A stretch of DNA of 64,000 bases from contig NZ_FOKP01000003.1 of assembly GCF_900112185.1 (NCBI RefSeq), forward strand, positions 186,001 to 250,000, given 5' to 3'. The notes under the pieces are model-generated. The model did not search any database, was not told where the DNA came from, and was given only the letters and a program-made list of their open reading frames with translations. This document shows positions 1 to 7,989 of this stretch, piece after piece. Position 1 is the first letter of the stretch. Each line of letters begins with the position of its first letter. Made by a program: the position numbers and the translations under genes. The DNA comes from Allobosea sp. CRIB-10 (lineage in GTDB: Bacteria; Pseudomonadota; Alphaproteobacteria; Rhizobiales; Beijerinckiaceae).

Positions 1-114
1 GACATGGAGAAGCTGGAGCGAACGCTCGCTGAAATCCGCTCCTATCCCAGGATCAACGAGCATCTGACCGATGACGAAATCATTGGCTACGATGAGAACG
101 GCCTTCCCTCGTGA
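1..114 (+). CDS. VapB-family antitoxin, C-terminal end (partial)
   Basis: The reading frame is open from the window edge to a TGA at 112-114. The visible tail ends in IIGYDENGLPS, a pattern common at the C-termini of VapB-type antitoxins whose partners are PIN toxins. An ATG at position 4 is in frame, but the real start probably lies upstream, outside the window. The stop overlaps the GTG start of the downstream PIN-domain gene by four bases (GTGA), the arrangement expected for an antitoxin-toxin operon. The DNA-binding N-terminus is not visible, so the antitoxin fold class cannot be told. The call rests on position next to vapC and on the short C-terminal tail. Confidence 0.65.
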   Translation, partial: DMEKLERTLAEIRSYPRINEHLTDDEIIGYDENGLPS

Positions 115-536
115 TCAGCTCGCCGATCGTCGTCGACAGCTCGGCGATCATCGCCATCCTTCGCAACGAGCCTGAACGAGACAGGCTGCTCGCCGCGCTC
201 AACGCCAGTGCCGCCAACTTCTGCTCGATGGTGACCTTCGTTGAGAGCTTCATGGTTTCCACGAACCGCAACGCCGATGCTCCAGTCGCCTTGCATCTAA
301 GATTGCTCGAAGATCTTGGCATCGAAGCCGCCCCGCTGGACCAGAAGCAAGCCGTCCTCGCAGCCGAAGCTTTCGCTCGCTTCGGCAAGGGCCGCCACCC
401 CGCAAAGCTCAACCTCGGCGACTGCTTCTCCTATGCTCTTGCCAAATCCTTGAACGCGCCTCTGCTCTACAAGGGCGAGGATTTCGGCCGGACCGACCTC
501 GTCGCGGCCGTAGCATCACAGGAGTTGCGGCCATGA
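111..536 (+). CDS. vapC: VapC-type PIN-domain ribonuclease toxin
   Basis: A 141-residue protein of the usual PIN-toxin length. The four acidic residues of a PIN nuclease site are visible: D9 in VVDSSA, E45 in FVESFMV, D104 in NLGDCFSYA and D124 in KGEDFGRTD. VapC toxins are Mg-dependent RNases that cut tRNA or rRNA and are neutralised by VapB. The GTG start overlaps the antitoxin stop as GTGA, so translation is probably coupled. The 3' end overlaps the ATG of the hydrolase gene by four bases (ATGA), which puts a metabolic gene in the same apparent transcription unit. All catalytic acids are intact, so the toxin is predicted active. Confidence 0.9.
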   Translation: MISSPIVVDSSAIIAILRNEPERDRLLAALNASAANFCSMVTFVESFMVSTNRNADAPVALHLRLLEDLGIEAAPLDQKQAVLAAEAFARFGKGRHPAKLNLGDCFSYALAKSLNAPLLYKGEDFGRTDLVAAVASQELRP

Positions 537-1447
537 CCAATATCGACAGCCTCTTCCTCGGCTTCGAGGCGCGCTGGATCGACGGGCCGATCGGCAAGAT
601 CTTCGCCCGCGTCGGCGGCGAGGGGCCACCGGTGGTGCTGATCCACGGCTTCCCGCAGACCCATGCCGAATGGCACGAGATGGCAGGCGAACTGGCCAAG
701 ACCCATACCGTCGTCTGCCCGGATCTGCGCGGCTATGGCTGGTCGGCGGCACCGCATGGCGATGGCGGCAAGGCGCTCTACAGCAAGCGCGGCATGGGCG
801 AGGACATCATCGCCGCGATGAGCGCGCTCGGCTTCAACCGCTTCGCCGTGATCGGTCATGACCGCGGCGCCCGCGTCGCCTATCGCCTCGCGCTCGACCA
901 TCCCGGCCGGGTCGAGCGGCTCGTCCTGCTCGACATCCTGCCGACCGTCTCGATGTGGGACGGCATGAACGCGGCGCGCGCCATGCAGGTCTATCACTGG
1001 ACCTTCCTGGCCCAGCCCGAGCCGGTGCCGGAAAAGCTGATCCAGGCCGACCCCGCCGGCTGGCTCGACCACACGATCGCGAGCTGGACGCGGGCCAAGA
1101 AGATCGAGGCCTTCCACCCGCTCGCAATGGCCGCCTACGCCGAATCCTTCAACGACCCCTCGCGCATCCATGCCGCCTGCGAGGATTATCGCGCCGGCGC
1201 CACCACCGATCTCGAGCACGACAAGGCCGATCTCGGGGCGGGAAAAAAGATCCTCTGCCCGGTGCTGGTGCTCTGGGGCGAGGCCGGCATCCCGGCCAAG
1301 GGCGCAAGCCCGCTCGCAATCTGGCGCGAGACCTTCGCGCCGCAGGCGGAGGGACAGGCGATCGCCAGCGGCCATTTCCTGCCTGAGGAGAATCCGCAGG
1401 GCACGCTCGCGGCGGTGAAACCTTTCCTTGCAAGAGAGGTTGCCTGA
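533..1447 (+). CDS. alpha/beta hydrolase, fluoroacetate/haloacetate dehalogenase type
   Basis: A 304-residue alpha/beta-hydrolase. The oxyanion region is IHGFPQTHAEW. The nucleophile is an aspartate, D110, in GHDRGARVAY, as in haloalkane and haloacetate dehalogenases rather than esterases. Further residues match the fluoroacetate dehalogenase site: R111 and R114 (carboxylate clamp), D134 and H281 (rest of the triad), and H155, W156 and Y219 (halide pocket). As remembered from the literature, the Rhodopseudomonas RPA1163 enzyme uses D110, R111, R114, D134, H155, W156, Y219 and H280. The predicted reaction is hydrolytic C-halogen cleavage of a 2-haloacetate to glycolate in the cytoplasm. The gene overlaps vapC by ATGA. 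Fluoride specificity cannot be read from sequence; an epoxide hydrolase is less likely because the two Arg and the H-W pair are present. Confidence 0.8.
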   Translation: MTNIDSLFLGFEARWIDGPIGKIFARVGGEGPPVVLIHGFPQTHAEWHEMAGELAKTHTVVCPDLRGYGWSAAPHGDGGKALYSKRGMGEDIIAAMSALGFNRFAVIGHDRGARVAYRLALDHPGRVERLVLLDILPTVSMWDGMNAARAMQVYHWTFLAQPEPVPEKLIQADPAGWLDHTIASWTRAKKIEAFHPLAMAAYAESFNDPSRIHAACEDYRAGATTDLEHDKADLGAGKKILCPVLVLWGEAGIPAKGASPLAIWRETFAPQAEGQAIASGHFLPEENPQGTLAAVKPFLAREVA

Positions 1448-1474
1448 ACGGTTCCCGCACCGCAACATCAGGGC

Positions 1475-2350
1475 ATGACCAGCATCTCCAGCCCCCTTGC
1501 CCGCCTGCCCGATCCGTCCGGGCCCGAGCTCGTCCTCGTGCTCGGCTCGGGCGGGGCGCGCGGGCTCAGCCATATCCCGGTGCTGGAGGCCCTCGATGAG
1601 CTCGGGCTGAAGCCTGCGCTGATCGCCGGCTCGTCGATGGGCGCGATCGTCGGCGCCGCCTATGCCGCGGGGCTCTCCGGCCGCGATCTGCGCGCCCATG
1701 TCGAGGCGAGCTTCCGCGACCGCGCCCGGGTGATCGCCAGGCTGCTCGAAGCCCGCATCGGCAAGATCGCCGATCTCTGGCGCGGCGGGCTCGGCAATCC
1801 CGTGCTGATCGACGGCGAACGCCTGCTCGACCTGTTCTGGCCGCAGGCCGTGCCTGATCGCTTCGAGGAGCTCGGGATCCCTTTCCTCAGCGTCGCGACC
1901 GACTATCATCTGCATGACGAGGTCATCCTCGGCAGCGGCCCGCTGACGCCGGCCGTCGCCGCCTCGCTGGCGATCCCCGGCCTGGTCAAGCCGGTGACGA
2001 TCGGCGGGCGGGTGCTGATCGATGGGGGCGCGATCAACCCCCTGCCCTATGATCGCCTGCTCGGACCGGGACGCCTCGTGCTCGCGGTCGACACCAGCGC
2101 GCCGGCGACCGTCAGCGACAGCCGCGTGCCGGAGCCGCTGGAAGCCATGGTCGGCGTCTCGCAGATCCTGACGCGGGCGCTGGTCCAACGCATGATCGAG
2201 CGCCAGCCGCCGGATATCCTGATCCGCGCCGGTGGCGAGGGCTTCGGCGGGCTCGACTTCTTCCGCTGGCAGGCGATCCTCGAGGCCGCCGAGCCGGCGA
2301 AGGACGAGGTCAAGCGGAGGCTGTCAGAGGCTCTCGACCGGGCGGCGTGA
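1475..2350 (+). CDS. patatin-like phospholipase (RssA-like)
   Basis: A 291-residue patatin-domain protein. The Gly-rich oxyanion loop GSGGARG lies at 24-30, the nucleophile elbow G-S-S-M-G at 52-56 with Ser54, and the catalytic Asp of the D-G-G motif at D183. This Ser-Asp dyad acts on acyl esters of lipids. There is no signal peptide or membrane segment, so it is cytoplasmic or peripheral. It starts 27 bases after the dehalogenase-like gene and may be co-transcribed with it. The 3' end overlaps the convergent ArsR-type gene by 41 bases. Family membership is clear; the natural substrate is not. Confidence 0.87.
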   Translation: MTSISSPLARLPDPSGPELVLVLGSGGARGLSHIPVLEALDELGLKPALIAGSSMGAIVGAAYAAGLSGRDLRAHVEASFRDRARVIARLLEARIGKIADLWRGGLGNPVLIDGERLLDLFWPQAVPDRFEELGIPFLSVATDYHLHDEVILGSGPLTPAVAASLAIPGLVKPVTIGGRVLIDGGAINPLPYDRLLGPGRLVLAVDTSAPATVSDSRVPEPLEAMVGVSQILTRALVQRMIERQPPDILIRAGGEGFGGLDFFRWQAILEAAEPAKDEVKRRLSEALDRAA

Positions 2351-3056
2351 CGGCCTCTGGCTCGTCACAGCGGAAGCCCGGCAGGCCGGCCTCCAGCGCT
2401 GCGCGCCCCTCATCCGTCAGGAGGACGGCACGGCTGTCCCTGACCCGCATCACCCAACCGGCCTCGAAGCAGCGGCAGGCCAAAGCCGCCGCGAGCGAGC
2501 CGGCGAGATGCGGCCGGCGCTCGCTCCAGTCGAGGCAAGGGCGGAGCGCCGCCCGCCTGCCTTTGCTCGCCGCTGCCGGATCGATCCCGAGCCCGGCGAA
2601 GAGTGCGACGCCGGAGCGCGTCAGGCCATAGCCGCCGTCGGCGACAGTCAGATGCCCACCGGCGACGAGCGCATCATGAATAGCGATGCCGAGGCGGCCG
2701 GCGAAATGATCGTAGCAGGTGCGGGCGCGGGCGAGATCGGCGCCGACGCGCGAGGGCAAGCGTCGCCCGTTCGCCTGCCCGCCCGACAGGACCATCAGCC
2801 CTTCCAGCGCGGCAGCCACCTCCGGTCCCGCCAGCCGGTAATAGCGATGGCGGCCCTGCACGGCGACGTCGAGCAGGCCGCCCTGCATCAGCTTGGCAAG
2901 GTGGCCGCTCGCCGTCTGCGGCGCGACGCCGGCCAGGAAGGCGAGTTCCTTTGCCGTCAGCGCGCGCCCGTCCATCAGCGCGTGCAGCATGTTGGCGCGG
3001 GCGGGGTCGCCCATCAGATGCGCGATCTCGGCGAGATAGGGTCCGTGCATGGCCAT
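2310..3056 (-). CDS. ArsR/SmtB-family transcriptional regulator with C-terminal extension
   Basis: About 248 residues from the ATG at 3056 (MAMHGPYLAEIAHLMGDPAR). This start is preferred because the ArsR helix begins directly after it; upstream starts would add a non-conserved Trp/Arg-rich tail. The N-terminal winged helix-turn-helix is typical: MGDPARANMLHAL, then AGVAPQTASGHLAKL as recognition helix, then a GRHRYYRL wing. The C-terminal half of about 150 residues includes LRPCLDWSERRPHLAG and may sense a ligand. It is divergent from the TSUP exporter gene at 3213, with 156 bases between, a usual regulator-target arrangement. It overlaps the patatin gene tail-to-tail. The ligand is unknown. 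Confidence 0.8.
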   Translation of the reverse strand: MAMHGPYLAEIAHLMGDPARANMLHALMDGRALTAKELAFLAGVAPQTASGHLAKLMQGGLLDVAVQGRHRYYRLAGPEVAAALEGLMVLSGGQANGRRLPSRVGADLARARTCYDHFAGRLGIAIHDALVAGGHLTVADGGYGLTRSGVALFAGLGIDPAAASKGRRAALRPCLDWSERRPHLAGSLAAALACRCFEAGWVMRVRDSRAVLLTDEGRAALEAGLPGFRCDEPEAVTPPGREPLTASA

Positions 3057-3212
3057 GGCTCGACGCCTCCATTGTGGCTGCCATGATGACGCCCATGCCG
3101 GTCCAGGCAAGCAGGGACGCTACGGCCGGGACCGTAGTATCCGCTCGCGACAGCACCGGGCAGCACTGCCACAAGCGATCCGACGCAATCGACCGACAGG
3201 GCTGGCAGGACC

Positions 3213-3953
3213 ATGGACCAGACGACGCTCCTCACCTTCATCGCCGCGACCTTCGTGCTCGCCGGCTTCGTCAAGGGCGTGATCGGGCTCGGCCTGCCGA
3301 CGATCGCAGTCGGCGTGCTCGGCGTGGTGATGGCGCCGGCACAGGCCGCCGCGCTGCTGGTCATCCCCAACCTCGTCACCAATAGCTGGCAGCTGACCGG
3401 GCCGAAGCTCAAGGCAATCGCCATCCGGCTCTGGCCGATGCTGGCCGGGACCTGCGTCGGCACCTGGGCCGGTGCCGGTCTCTTGGAGAAGGCCAAGGAC
3501 GGTTCTGCGACGCTCTGGCTCGGCATCGCGCTGGTGCTCTATGCGCTGGTCGGTTTGAGGGCCGCCAAGCTGCGCGTGCCTGCGAGCGCCGAGATCTGGC
3601 TCGGCCCGCTGGTCGGCGTCATCACCGGCGCCGCCACCGCCGCGACCGGCGTTTTCGTGCTGCCGGCCGTGCCCTATCTGCAGGCCCTCGGCTTCGACAA
3701 GGACGAACTGGTGCAGGCGCTCGGCCTCTCCTTCATCGTCTCGACGATCGCGCTGTCCTTCGGGCTTGTCGGCGCCGGAGCGCTCGACCTGAAGGTCGCT
3801 GGCGCCTCGCTGCTGGCGCTGCTGCCGGCACTGGCCGGGATGTGGTTCGGCCAGGCGATCCGCCAGCGGATCTCGGCTGCGACCTTCAAGCTCTGCTTCT
3901 TCGCCGGGCTATTGGCGCTGGGCGGCTATCTGGTCGTCCGGACCTTGCTCTGA
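3213..3953 (+). CDS. TauE/SafE (TSUP) family membrane exporter
   Basis: A 246-residue, very hydrophobic protein with about eight predicted membrane segments. The TSUP signature appears near the N-terminus as GFVKGVIGLGLPTIAVG and is echoed in the second half (GVITGAATAATGVF). Family members move sulfite, sulfoacetate or other small organosulfur anions across the inner membrane. The divergent ArsR-type gene is the likely regulator. The start ATG at 3213 has a modest AGGA sequence just upstream. The substrate cannot be read from sequence. Confidence 0.82.
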   Translation: MDQTTLLTFIAATFVLAGFVKGVIGLGLPTIAVGVLGVVMAPAQAAALLVIPNLVTNSWQLTGPKLKAIAIRLWPMLAGTCVGTWAGAGLLEKAKDGSATLWLGIALVLYALVGLRAAKLRVPASAEIWLGPLVGVITGAATAATGVFVLPAVPYLQALGFDKDELVQALGLSFIVSTIALSFGLVGAGALDLKVAGASLLALLPALAGMWFGQAIRQRISAATFKLCFFAGLLALGGYLVVRTLL

Positions 3954-3960
3954 GCTGAAC

Positions 3961-4386
3961 TCAACGCCCGCGCCCAGCATAGGCCAGGCGGCGGCTGCGC
4001 TTCTTGCCATACCAGGCGATCTCGCGGTCACCGACATCGACATGGACGAGGCCGTTCGAATAGGAACCGACACCGCCGACAGCTTCGATCGTCTTGGCGG
4101 CGGCCGCGGCGTTCCGCGGCGAGGTGGCGAGCGGGCGGAAATCGATGGCGTTGCCGCGATAGTGCTGGGAGTTGCGGGCGTGGCGGCCGCCGCAGGTCGA
4201 GGTGATCTGGATCGGGCCGATCTTCGCGGTGAGCTCCTTGATCATGCCGAGGGTTTCCGGCTTCAGGCAGCTCAGCCCCTTCACCTGCGGCTGGAACGAG
4301 ATCTTCGCGAGATGGGTATCGGCGGCGAAGGAGGGGGACGCTGACCAACAGGCCGCGGACAGCGCAGCCAACGCAACTTTACGCAT
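3961..4386 (-). CDS. secreted peptidase M15-type (D-Ala-D-Ala carboxypeptidase-like)
   Basis: A 141-residue protein with a signal peptide (about residues 1-21, ending SFA-AD). The metallopeptidase M15_3 pattern is present: S-x-H-x-x-G-x-A-x-D with H75 and D82, then H115 in LVHVDVG, giving the three zinc ligands. Such proteins act on peptidoglycan stem peptides in the periplasm. The C-terminus is basic (KKRSRRL). The ATG at 4386 has no good ribosome binding site. It is convergent with the TSUP gene, seven bases apart. Confidence 0.78.
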   Translation of the reverse strand: MRKVALAALSAACWSASPSFAADTHLAKISFQPQVKGLSCLKPETLGMIKELTAKIGPIQITSTCGGRHARNSQHYRGNAIDFRPLATSPRNAAAAAKTIEAVGGVGSYSNGLVHVDVGDREIAWYGKKRSRRLAYAGRGR

Positions 4387-4717
4387 AATGGAGATTTACC
4401 GATTTAGGGGAATGGAATGCTCAAGCCACCATTCCATGGTCTGGCCGAGCAGTGCAGCGGCGACCTACGGGCGATACGAGGCAAAAACATGGCAACGGAT
4501 GCCAGCAACGCCCTGAGCGATCAACTTTCTGCTCCTCTACTCCATCGGAATTAGGTCGATCGAACTAGGCGATTGAAAAGCAAATACTAGGAAATATACA
4601 TTACATAAATTGTGAAAATTGCTGAAGAACAGCTCGAATACTATTTCTTGAAGTGCCATCATCGCTTCTTCAAGCATTCGCACGGCAGCTCGGCCGCCAG
4701 GCGGACGGATCGATCGA
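4387..4717. other. 331-base gap, partly A+T-rich, no gene recognised
   Basis: Between the M15 peptidase start and the GNAT stop. Bases 4412-4437 hold an inverted repeat (ATGGAATG, 10-base spacer, CATTCCAT) just upstream of the peptidase gene. About 4510-4680 is strikingly A+T-rich compared with its surroundings. A 72-codon minus-strand frame crosses it but has no recognisable domain. It may be a decayed remnant of acquired DNA. Confidence 0.5.
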
Positions 4718-5221
4718 CTACAGCCCGAACGCGGAGGGGTAGCTGACCGAGCCACGCTGCCCCGCCAGGGCTCCCGGCACGAGCTCCAGCGCCATGAAGG
4801 CGTCGCCGGAGAAGGGTGAGGCCAGGTTTTGTGCCAGCGCTGCCGAGAAGCCGAAGCGCGGATAATAGCCGGGATGGCCGAGCACGATGACGGCCTGTGC
4901 GCCTGCAGCCCTCGCCTGGTCGAGCGCCGCCGCGATCAGCCGGCCGCCGATGCCCTGCTTCTGCAGCCCCGGCCGAACCGCCATGGGAGCGAGCGCCAGA
5001 GCCTTCACGCTGCGGCCGTCAATCACCGTCGGCAGCCAGCTCAACAGGATGTGGCCGATGATCGCGCCACCCTGCTCCGCGACCAACTCGACTGCGACGA
5101 GGCCGTCACCGCGCAGGCGCTCGACGATTCCGACTTCCTCCTCGCCGCCGAAGGCTGCACGGTTGAGCGCAGCAATCGCTTCCGCATCAGCCGGGGTCGC
5201 GGTTCGGATCATCTCCGCCAT
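4718..5221 (-). CDS. GNAT-family N-acetyltransferase
   Basis: A 167-residue acetyltransferase from the ATG at 5221 (MAEMIRTATPADAEAIAAL). The acetyl-CoA binding region is visible as LAPMAVRPGLQKQGIGGRLI at about residues 77-96 (R-x-x-G-x-G/A pattern). It is followed by the LGHPGYYPRFGFSAA block seen in YhbS/Eis-like predicted acetyltransferases. Its start overlaps the tadA stop by one base (TGATG), indicating translational coupling in a tadA-GNAT operon. The frame stays open far upstream of this ATG but only as a shadow of tadA. The substrate is unknown. Confidence 0.82.
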   Translation of the reverse strand: MAEMIRTATPADAEAIAALNRAAFGGEEEVGIVERLRGDGLVAVELVAEQGGAIIGHILLSWLPTVIDGRSVKALALAPMAVRPGLQKQGIGGRLIAAALDQARAAGAQAVIVLGHPGYYPRFGFSAALAQNLASPFSGDAFMALELVPGALAGQRGSVSYPSAFGL

Positions 5222-5688
5222 CAGCGCTTCCCTCGGAAGAAGTCGCGCAGCAGATCGGCCGCCTCGCGCTCGCTCAGACCGCCATAGACCTCGGGCGCGT
5301 GATGGCAGGTGGGGCTGGAATAGAGCCGGACGCCGTTCTCCACTGCCCCACCCTTCGGATCGGATGCTCCGAAATAGAGCCGCCTGATCCGGGCGAAGGA
5401 GATTGCCGCGGCGCACATCGGACAAGGTTCGAGCGTGACATAGAGGTCGCAATCGATCAGCCGCTCCGACTGGATGGCTTCGCAGGCGATCCGGATCGCC
5501 AGCGTCTCGGCATGGGCCGTCGGGTCCTTCAGCTCGAGCGTGCGGTTGCCGGCGCTGGCCAGCACCTGCCCGCCACGGACGATCACAGCCCCGACCGGCA
5601 CCTCGCCACGCTCCGCCGCAGCGCGCGCTTCGGCGAGCGCCAACGCCATCGGCGCGACCTCGACCTGCTTTGCGTCGATCGATCCCAT
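5221..5688 (-). CDS. tadA: tRNA-specific adenosine deaminase TadA
   Basis: A 155-residue cytidine/deoxycytidylate-deaminase-fold enzyme. The zinc site is complete: H59 and catalytic E61 in AHAETLA, and C89 and C92 in LEPCPMC. TadA converts the wobble adenosine-34 of tRNA-Arg(ACG) to inosine. Length fits the family. The gene is first in a two-gene unit with the GNAT gene. It is divergent from the pseudouridine synthase gene, an arrangement often seen in Alphaproteobacteria. Confidence 0.93.
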   Translation of the reverse strand: MGSIDAKQVEVAPMALALAEARAAAERGEVPVGAVIVRGGQVLASAGNRTLELKDPTAHAETLAIRIACEAIQSERLIDCDLYVTLEPCPMCAAAISFARIRRLYFGASDPKGGAVENGVRLYSSPTCHHAPEVYGGLSEREAADLLRDFFRGKR

Positions 5689-5822
5689 CGAACCCCATCA
5701 TTGCCGCTCGCAGCGGGCGAAATCGCCTGCTACAAGCGCCGGCTAATACCAGATTCAAGAGCCGCTGCCGTCCCGGATCGCTTCGCAACCCGGTCCGCGA
5801 TGATCCGGCTTCAGGAGCCACC

Positions 5823-7979
5823 ATGAGCGACGACAACAACCAGAAAAGCCGCGGCCCGCGCAAGGGCGGCGGAACCGGCGGCCGCGGCGGCGGACGCGAT
5901 GGCGGCCCCGGCCGCGGTGGTCCCGGCGGCCGTCCACCCAGCCGTGGCGGCAAGCCGCCCTTCCGCTCGCGCGACGGCGAGGAACGCCCCCGGCGCGCAC
6001 CGGCTGAAGGCGCCGAGCGTCGCCGCAGCGAGGGCGAGCGCCCGGCACAGCGTTTCGAGAAGAAGCCATTCCGCGAGCGCCCGAGCGGCGAGCGGCCGCC
6101 GCGCGAGGGTGGTGAGCGGCCATTCCGCGACCGTGGCAGTGACGAACGCCGGACCAGCCGCCCGCCGCGCGACGGCGACAGGCCACGCGGAGACAGGCCC
6201 GGCGGCGGTTTCGGGCGCCCTTCCCGTGACGGCGCAGCATCGCGCCCAGCGCGCGATGGAGACCGTCCCTTCCGCGGGCGCGGTGACGATGAGCGTCGCG
6301 CGGCTCGCCCCGCCCGTGAAGGCGGCGAACGCTCGTTCCGTCCGCGCGACGGCGAGGAGCGCCGGCCGCCGCGGGAGCGCGGCGATCAACCTGGCCGCAG
6401 CGAGCGCCCTGCCCGGCCGCCGCGCCGCGAGGAGCGCGGCGAAGGCCGCGGCTTCGGCGGCGGCAAGCGTTTCGACACCCCGCGCGGCAGCAATCCGACG
6501 CGCACGCGCCCCGATCGGGCGCATCGCAACGCCGCCGAGATCGCCGAGGCCGTCTCGGCTCCGGCCGCGCCGCAGGAGCCGGAGCGCATCGCCAAGGTGA
6601 TGGCCCGCGCCGGTGTCGCCTCGCGCCGCGACAGCGAGGCGCTGATCGCGGAAGGCCGCGTCAGCGTGAACGGCAAGGTGATCGAGAGCCCGGCGCTCGA
6701 TGTCGGCCCGAACGATGTCGTGCTGGTCGATGGCGAGCCCTTGCCGGCGCGCGAGCGCACAAGGCTCTGGTTCTACCACAAGCCGCGCGGGCTGGTGACG
6801 ACCAACCATGACCCTGAGGGGCGCCCGACCGTGTTCGACGCGCTGCCGGAGGACCTGCCACGGGTGCTCTCGGTCGGCCGGCTCGACATCAACACCGAAG
6901 GCCTGCTGCTGCTGACCAATGATGGCGGGCTGGCGCGCATGCTGGAGCTGCCCGAGACCGGCTGGCTGCGGCGCTATCGCGTGCGCGCCTTCGGCCAGGT
7001 CAACCAGGCGCAGCTTGATACGCTCCGGGGCGGCGTCACCATCGACGGCGTGCAGTATGGTCCGGTCATCGCCCAGTTCGAGCGCGAGCAGGGCTCCAAC
7101 ACCTGGCTCACCGTCGACCTGCGCGAAGGCAAGAACCGCGAGGTCAAGACGGTGCTGGAGCATCTCGGCCTGCAGGTGAACCGGCTGATCCGGGTCTCCT
7201 TCGGTCCGTTCCAACTCGGCGACCTGCCGGAGGGCGAGGCCGAGGAGGTTCGCTCCAAGGTGCTCAAGGACCAGCTCGGGACCGAGCTGATGGCCAAGGC
7301 CGGCGTCGATTTCGACTCGCCGCGGCGCGACGAGGCCAGATCAGACGACAGGCCCGCGCGCGGCAGACAGGCCCCCGCCGGCGACGACCGGCCGCGCCGG
7401 CGCCCGCGCGAGGAGCAGGCCGAGGAGGCGCGCCCGCTGCGCGGCGACAAGCCATGGACGCGCGGCGTCTGGCGCGATGTCGAGGCCGAGCCGCAGCGCG
7501 AGCGCAAGGCACCGCCGCGCCGCGGCGCCGATCCCAAGGAAGAGCGCCAGGCGCGCGAGGCCACCGGCGCCGTCACGCGCGTGCGCGACAAGGCGATCGC
7601 CGATCCCAAGGGCCGGCGCGTCAAGGTCGAGCGCATCAGCGCCAAGCCGACCGACGAGCCGCGCGAGGAGCGGCCAGCGCGTGCTCCGCGCAGCGAGCGC
7701 CCGAGCCGGGCGCCGCGCGAGGAGAGCTTCGGCCGCGATCGCGGCGGCGAGGCGCCCTGGCGCGGCAGCGGCGACTGGGCCGACAAGCCGCCGCGCGGCA
7801 AGCGCCCGCCCAGCGGCGGCGGCACAGATGACCGCCCGGCCCGTCCGTTCCGCGGCAAGCCGACCGGCGACCGGCCAGGTGGCGATCGGCCCGGCGGGCG
7901 CGGGCCGCGCCCCGGCGGCGGCCGCCCGCCGCGCTCAGGTCCGCCGCGTTCGGGCGGCGGGCGTGATCGCCGCGGCTGA
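5823..7979 (+). CDS. rRNA large-subunit pseudouridine synthase (RluB/RsuA family) with long Arg/Gly-rich arms
   Basis: A 718-residue protein from the ATG at 5823, which has AGGAG shortly upstream; an earlier in-frame start at 5670 lies inside the divergent tadA gene. Residues 1 to about 250 are low-complexity and rich in Arg, Gly, Pro, Asp and Glu, with repeated GDRP/RPAR/FR-type units. An S4 RNA-binding domain follows (RIAKVMARAGVASRRDSE, about 252-310). Next is the RsuA/RluB catalytic domain with GRLDINTEGLLLL near residue 355, whose Asp is the nucleophile. About 490-718 is a second low-complexity basic arm ending in Gly/Arg/Pro repeats. Ordinary members are about 250-300 residues. RluB-type enzymes modify 23S rRNA; the target is inferred. 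The arms probably bind RNA or are disordered. Confidence 0.88.
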   Translation: MSDDNNQKSRGPRKGGGTGGRGGGRDGGPGRGGPGGRPPSRGGKPPFRSRDGEERPRRAPAEGAERRRSEGERPAQRFEKKPFRERPSGERPPREGGERPFRDRGSDERRTSRPPRDGDRPRGDRPGGGFGRPSRDGAASRPARDGDRPFRGRGDDERRAARPAREGGERSFRPRDGEERRPPRERGDQPGRSERPARPPRREERGEGRGFGGGKRFDTPRGSNPTRTRPDRAHRNAAEIAEAVSAPAAPQEPERIAKVMARAGVASRRDSEALIAEGRVSVNGKVIESPALDVGPNDVVLVDGEPLPARERTRLWFYHKPRGLVTTNHDPEGRPTVFDALPEDLPRVLSVGRLDINTEGLLLLTNDGGLARMLELPETGWLRRYRVRAFGQVNQAQLDTLRGGVTIDGVQYGPVIAQFEREQGSNTWLTVDLREGKNREVKTVLEHLGLQVNRLIRVSFGPFQLGDLPEGEAEEVRSKVLKDQLGTELMAKAGVDFDSPRRDEARSDDRPARGRQAPAGDDRPRRRPREEQAEEARPLRGDKPWTRGVWRDVEAEPQRERKAPPRRGADPKEERQAREATGAVTRVRDKAIADPKGRRVKVERISAKPTDEPREERPARAPRSERPSRAPREESFGRDRGGEAPWRGSGDWADKPPRGKRPPSGGGTDDRPARPFRGKPTGDRPGGDRPGGRGPRPGGGRPPRSGPPRSGGGRDRRG

Positions 7980-7989
7980 GGCCTGAGCC

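Noticed and set aside
467..2188. A 573-codon minus-strand frame opposite the dehalogenase-like and patatin genes
   Set aside because: Typical high-G+C antisense frame; both plus-strand genes have clear catalytic motifs.
4537..4755. A 72-codon minus-strand frame in the A+T-rich patch
   Set aside because: No ribosome binding site, no recognisable domain, and it overlaps the end of the GNAT gene.
5811..7214. A 467-codon minus-strand Ala-rich frame opposite the pseudouridine synthase
   Set aside because: Mirror of the Arg/Gly-rich arm coding; no start site or domain.
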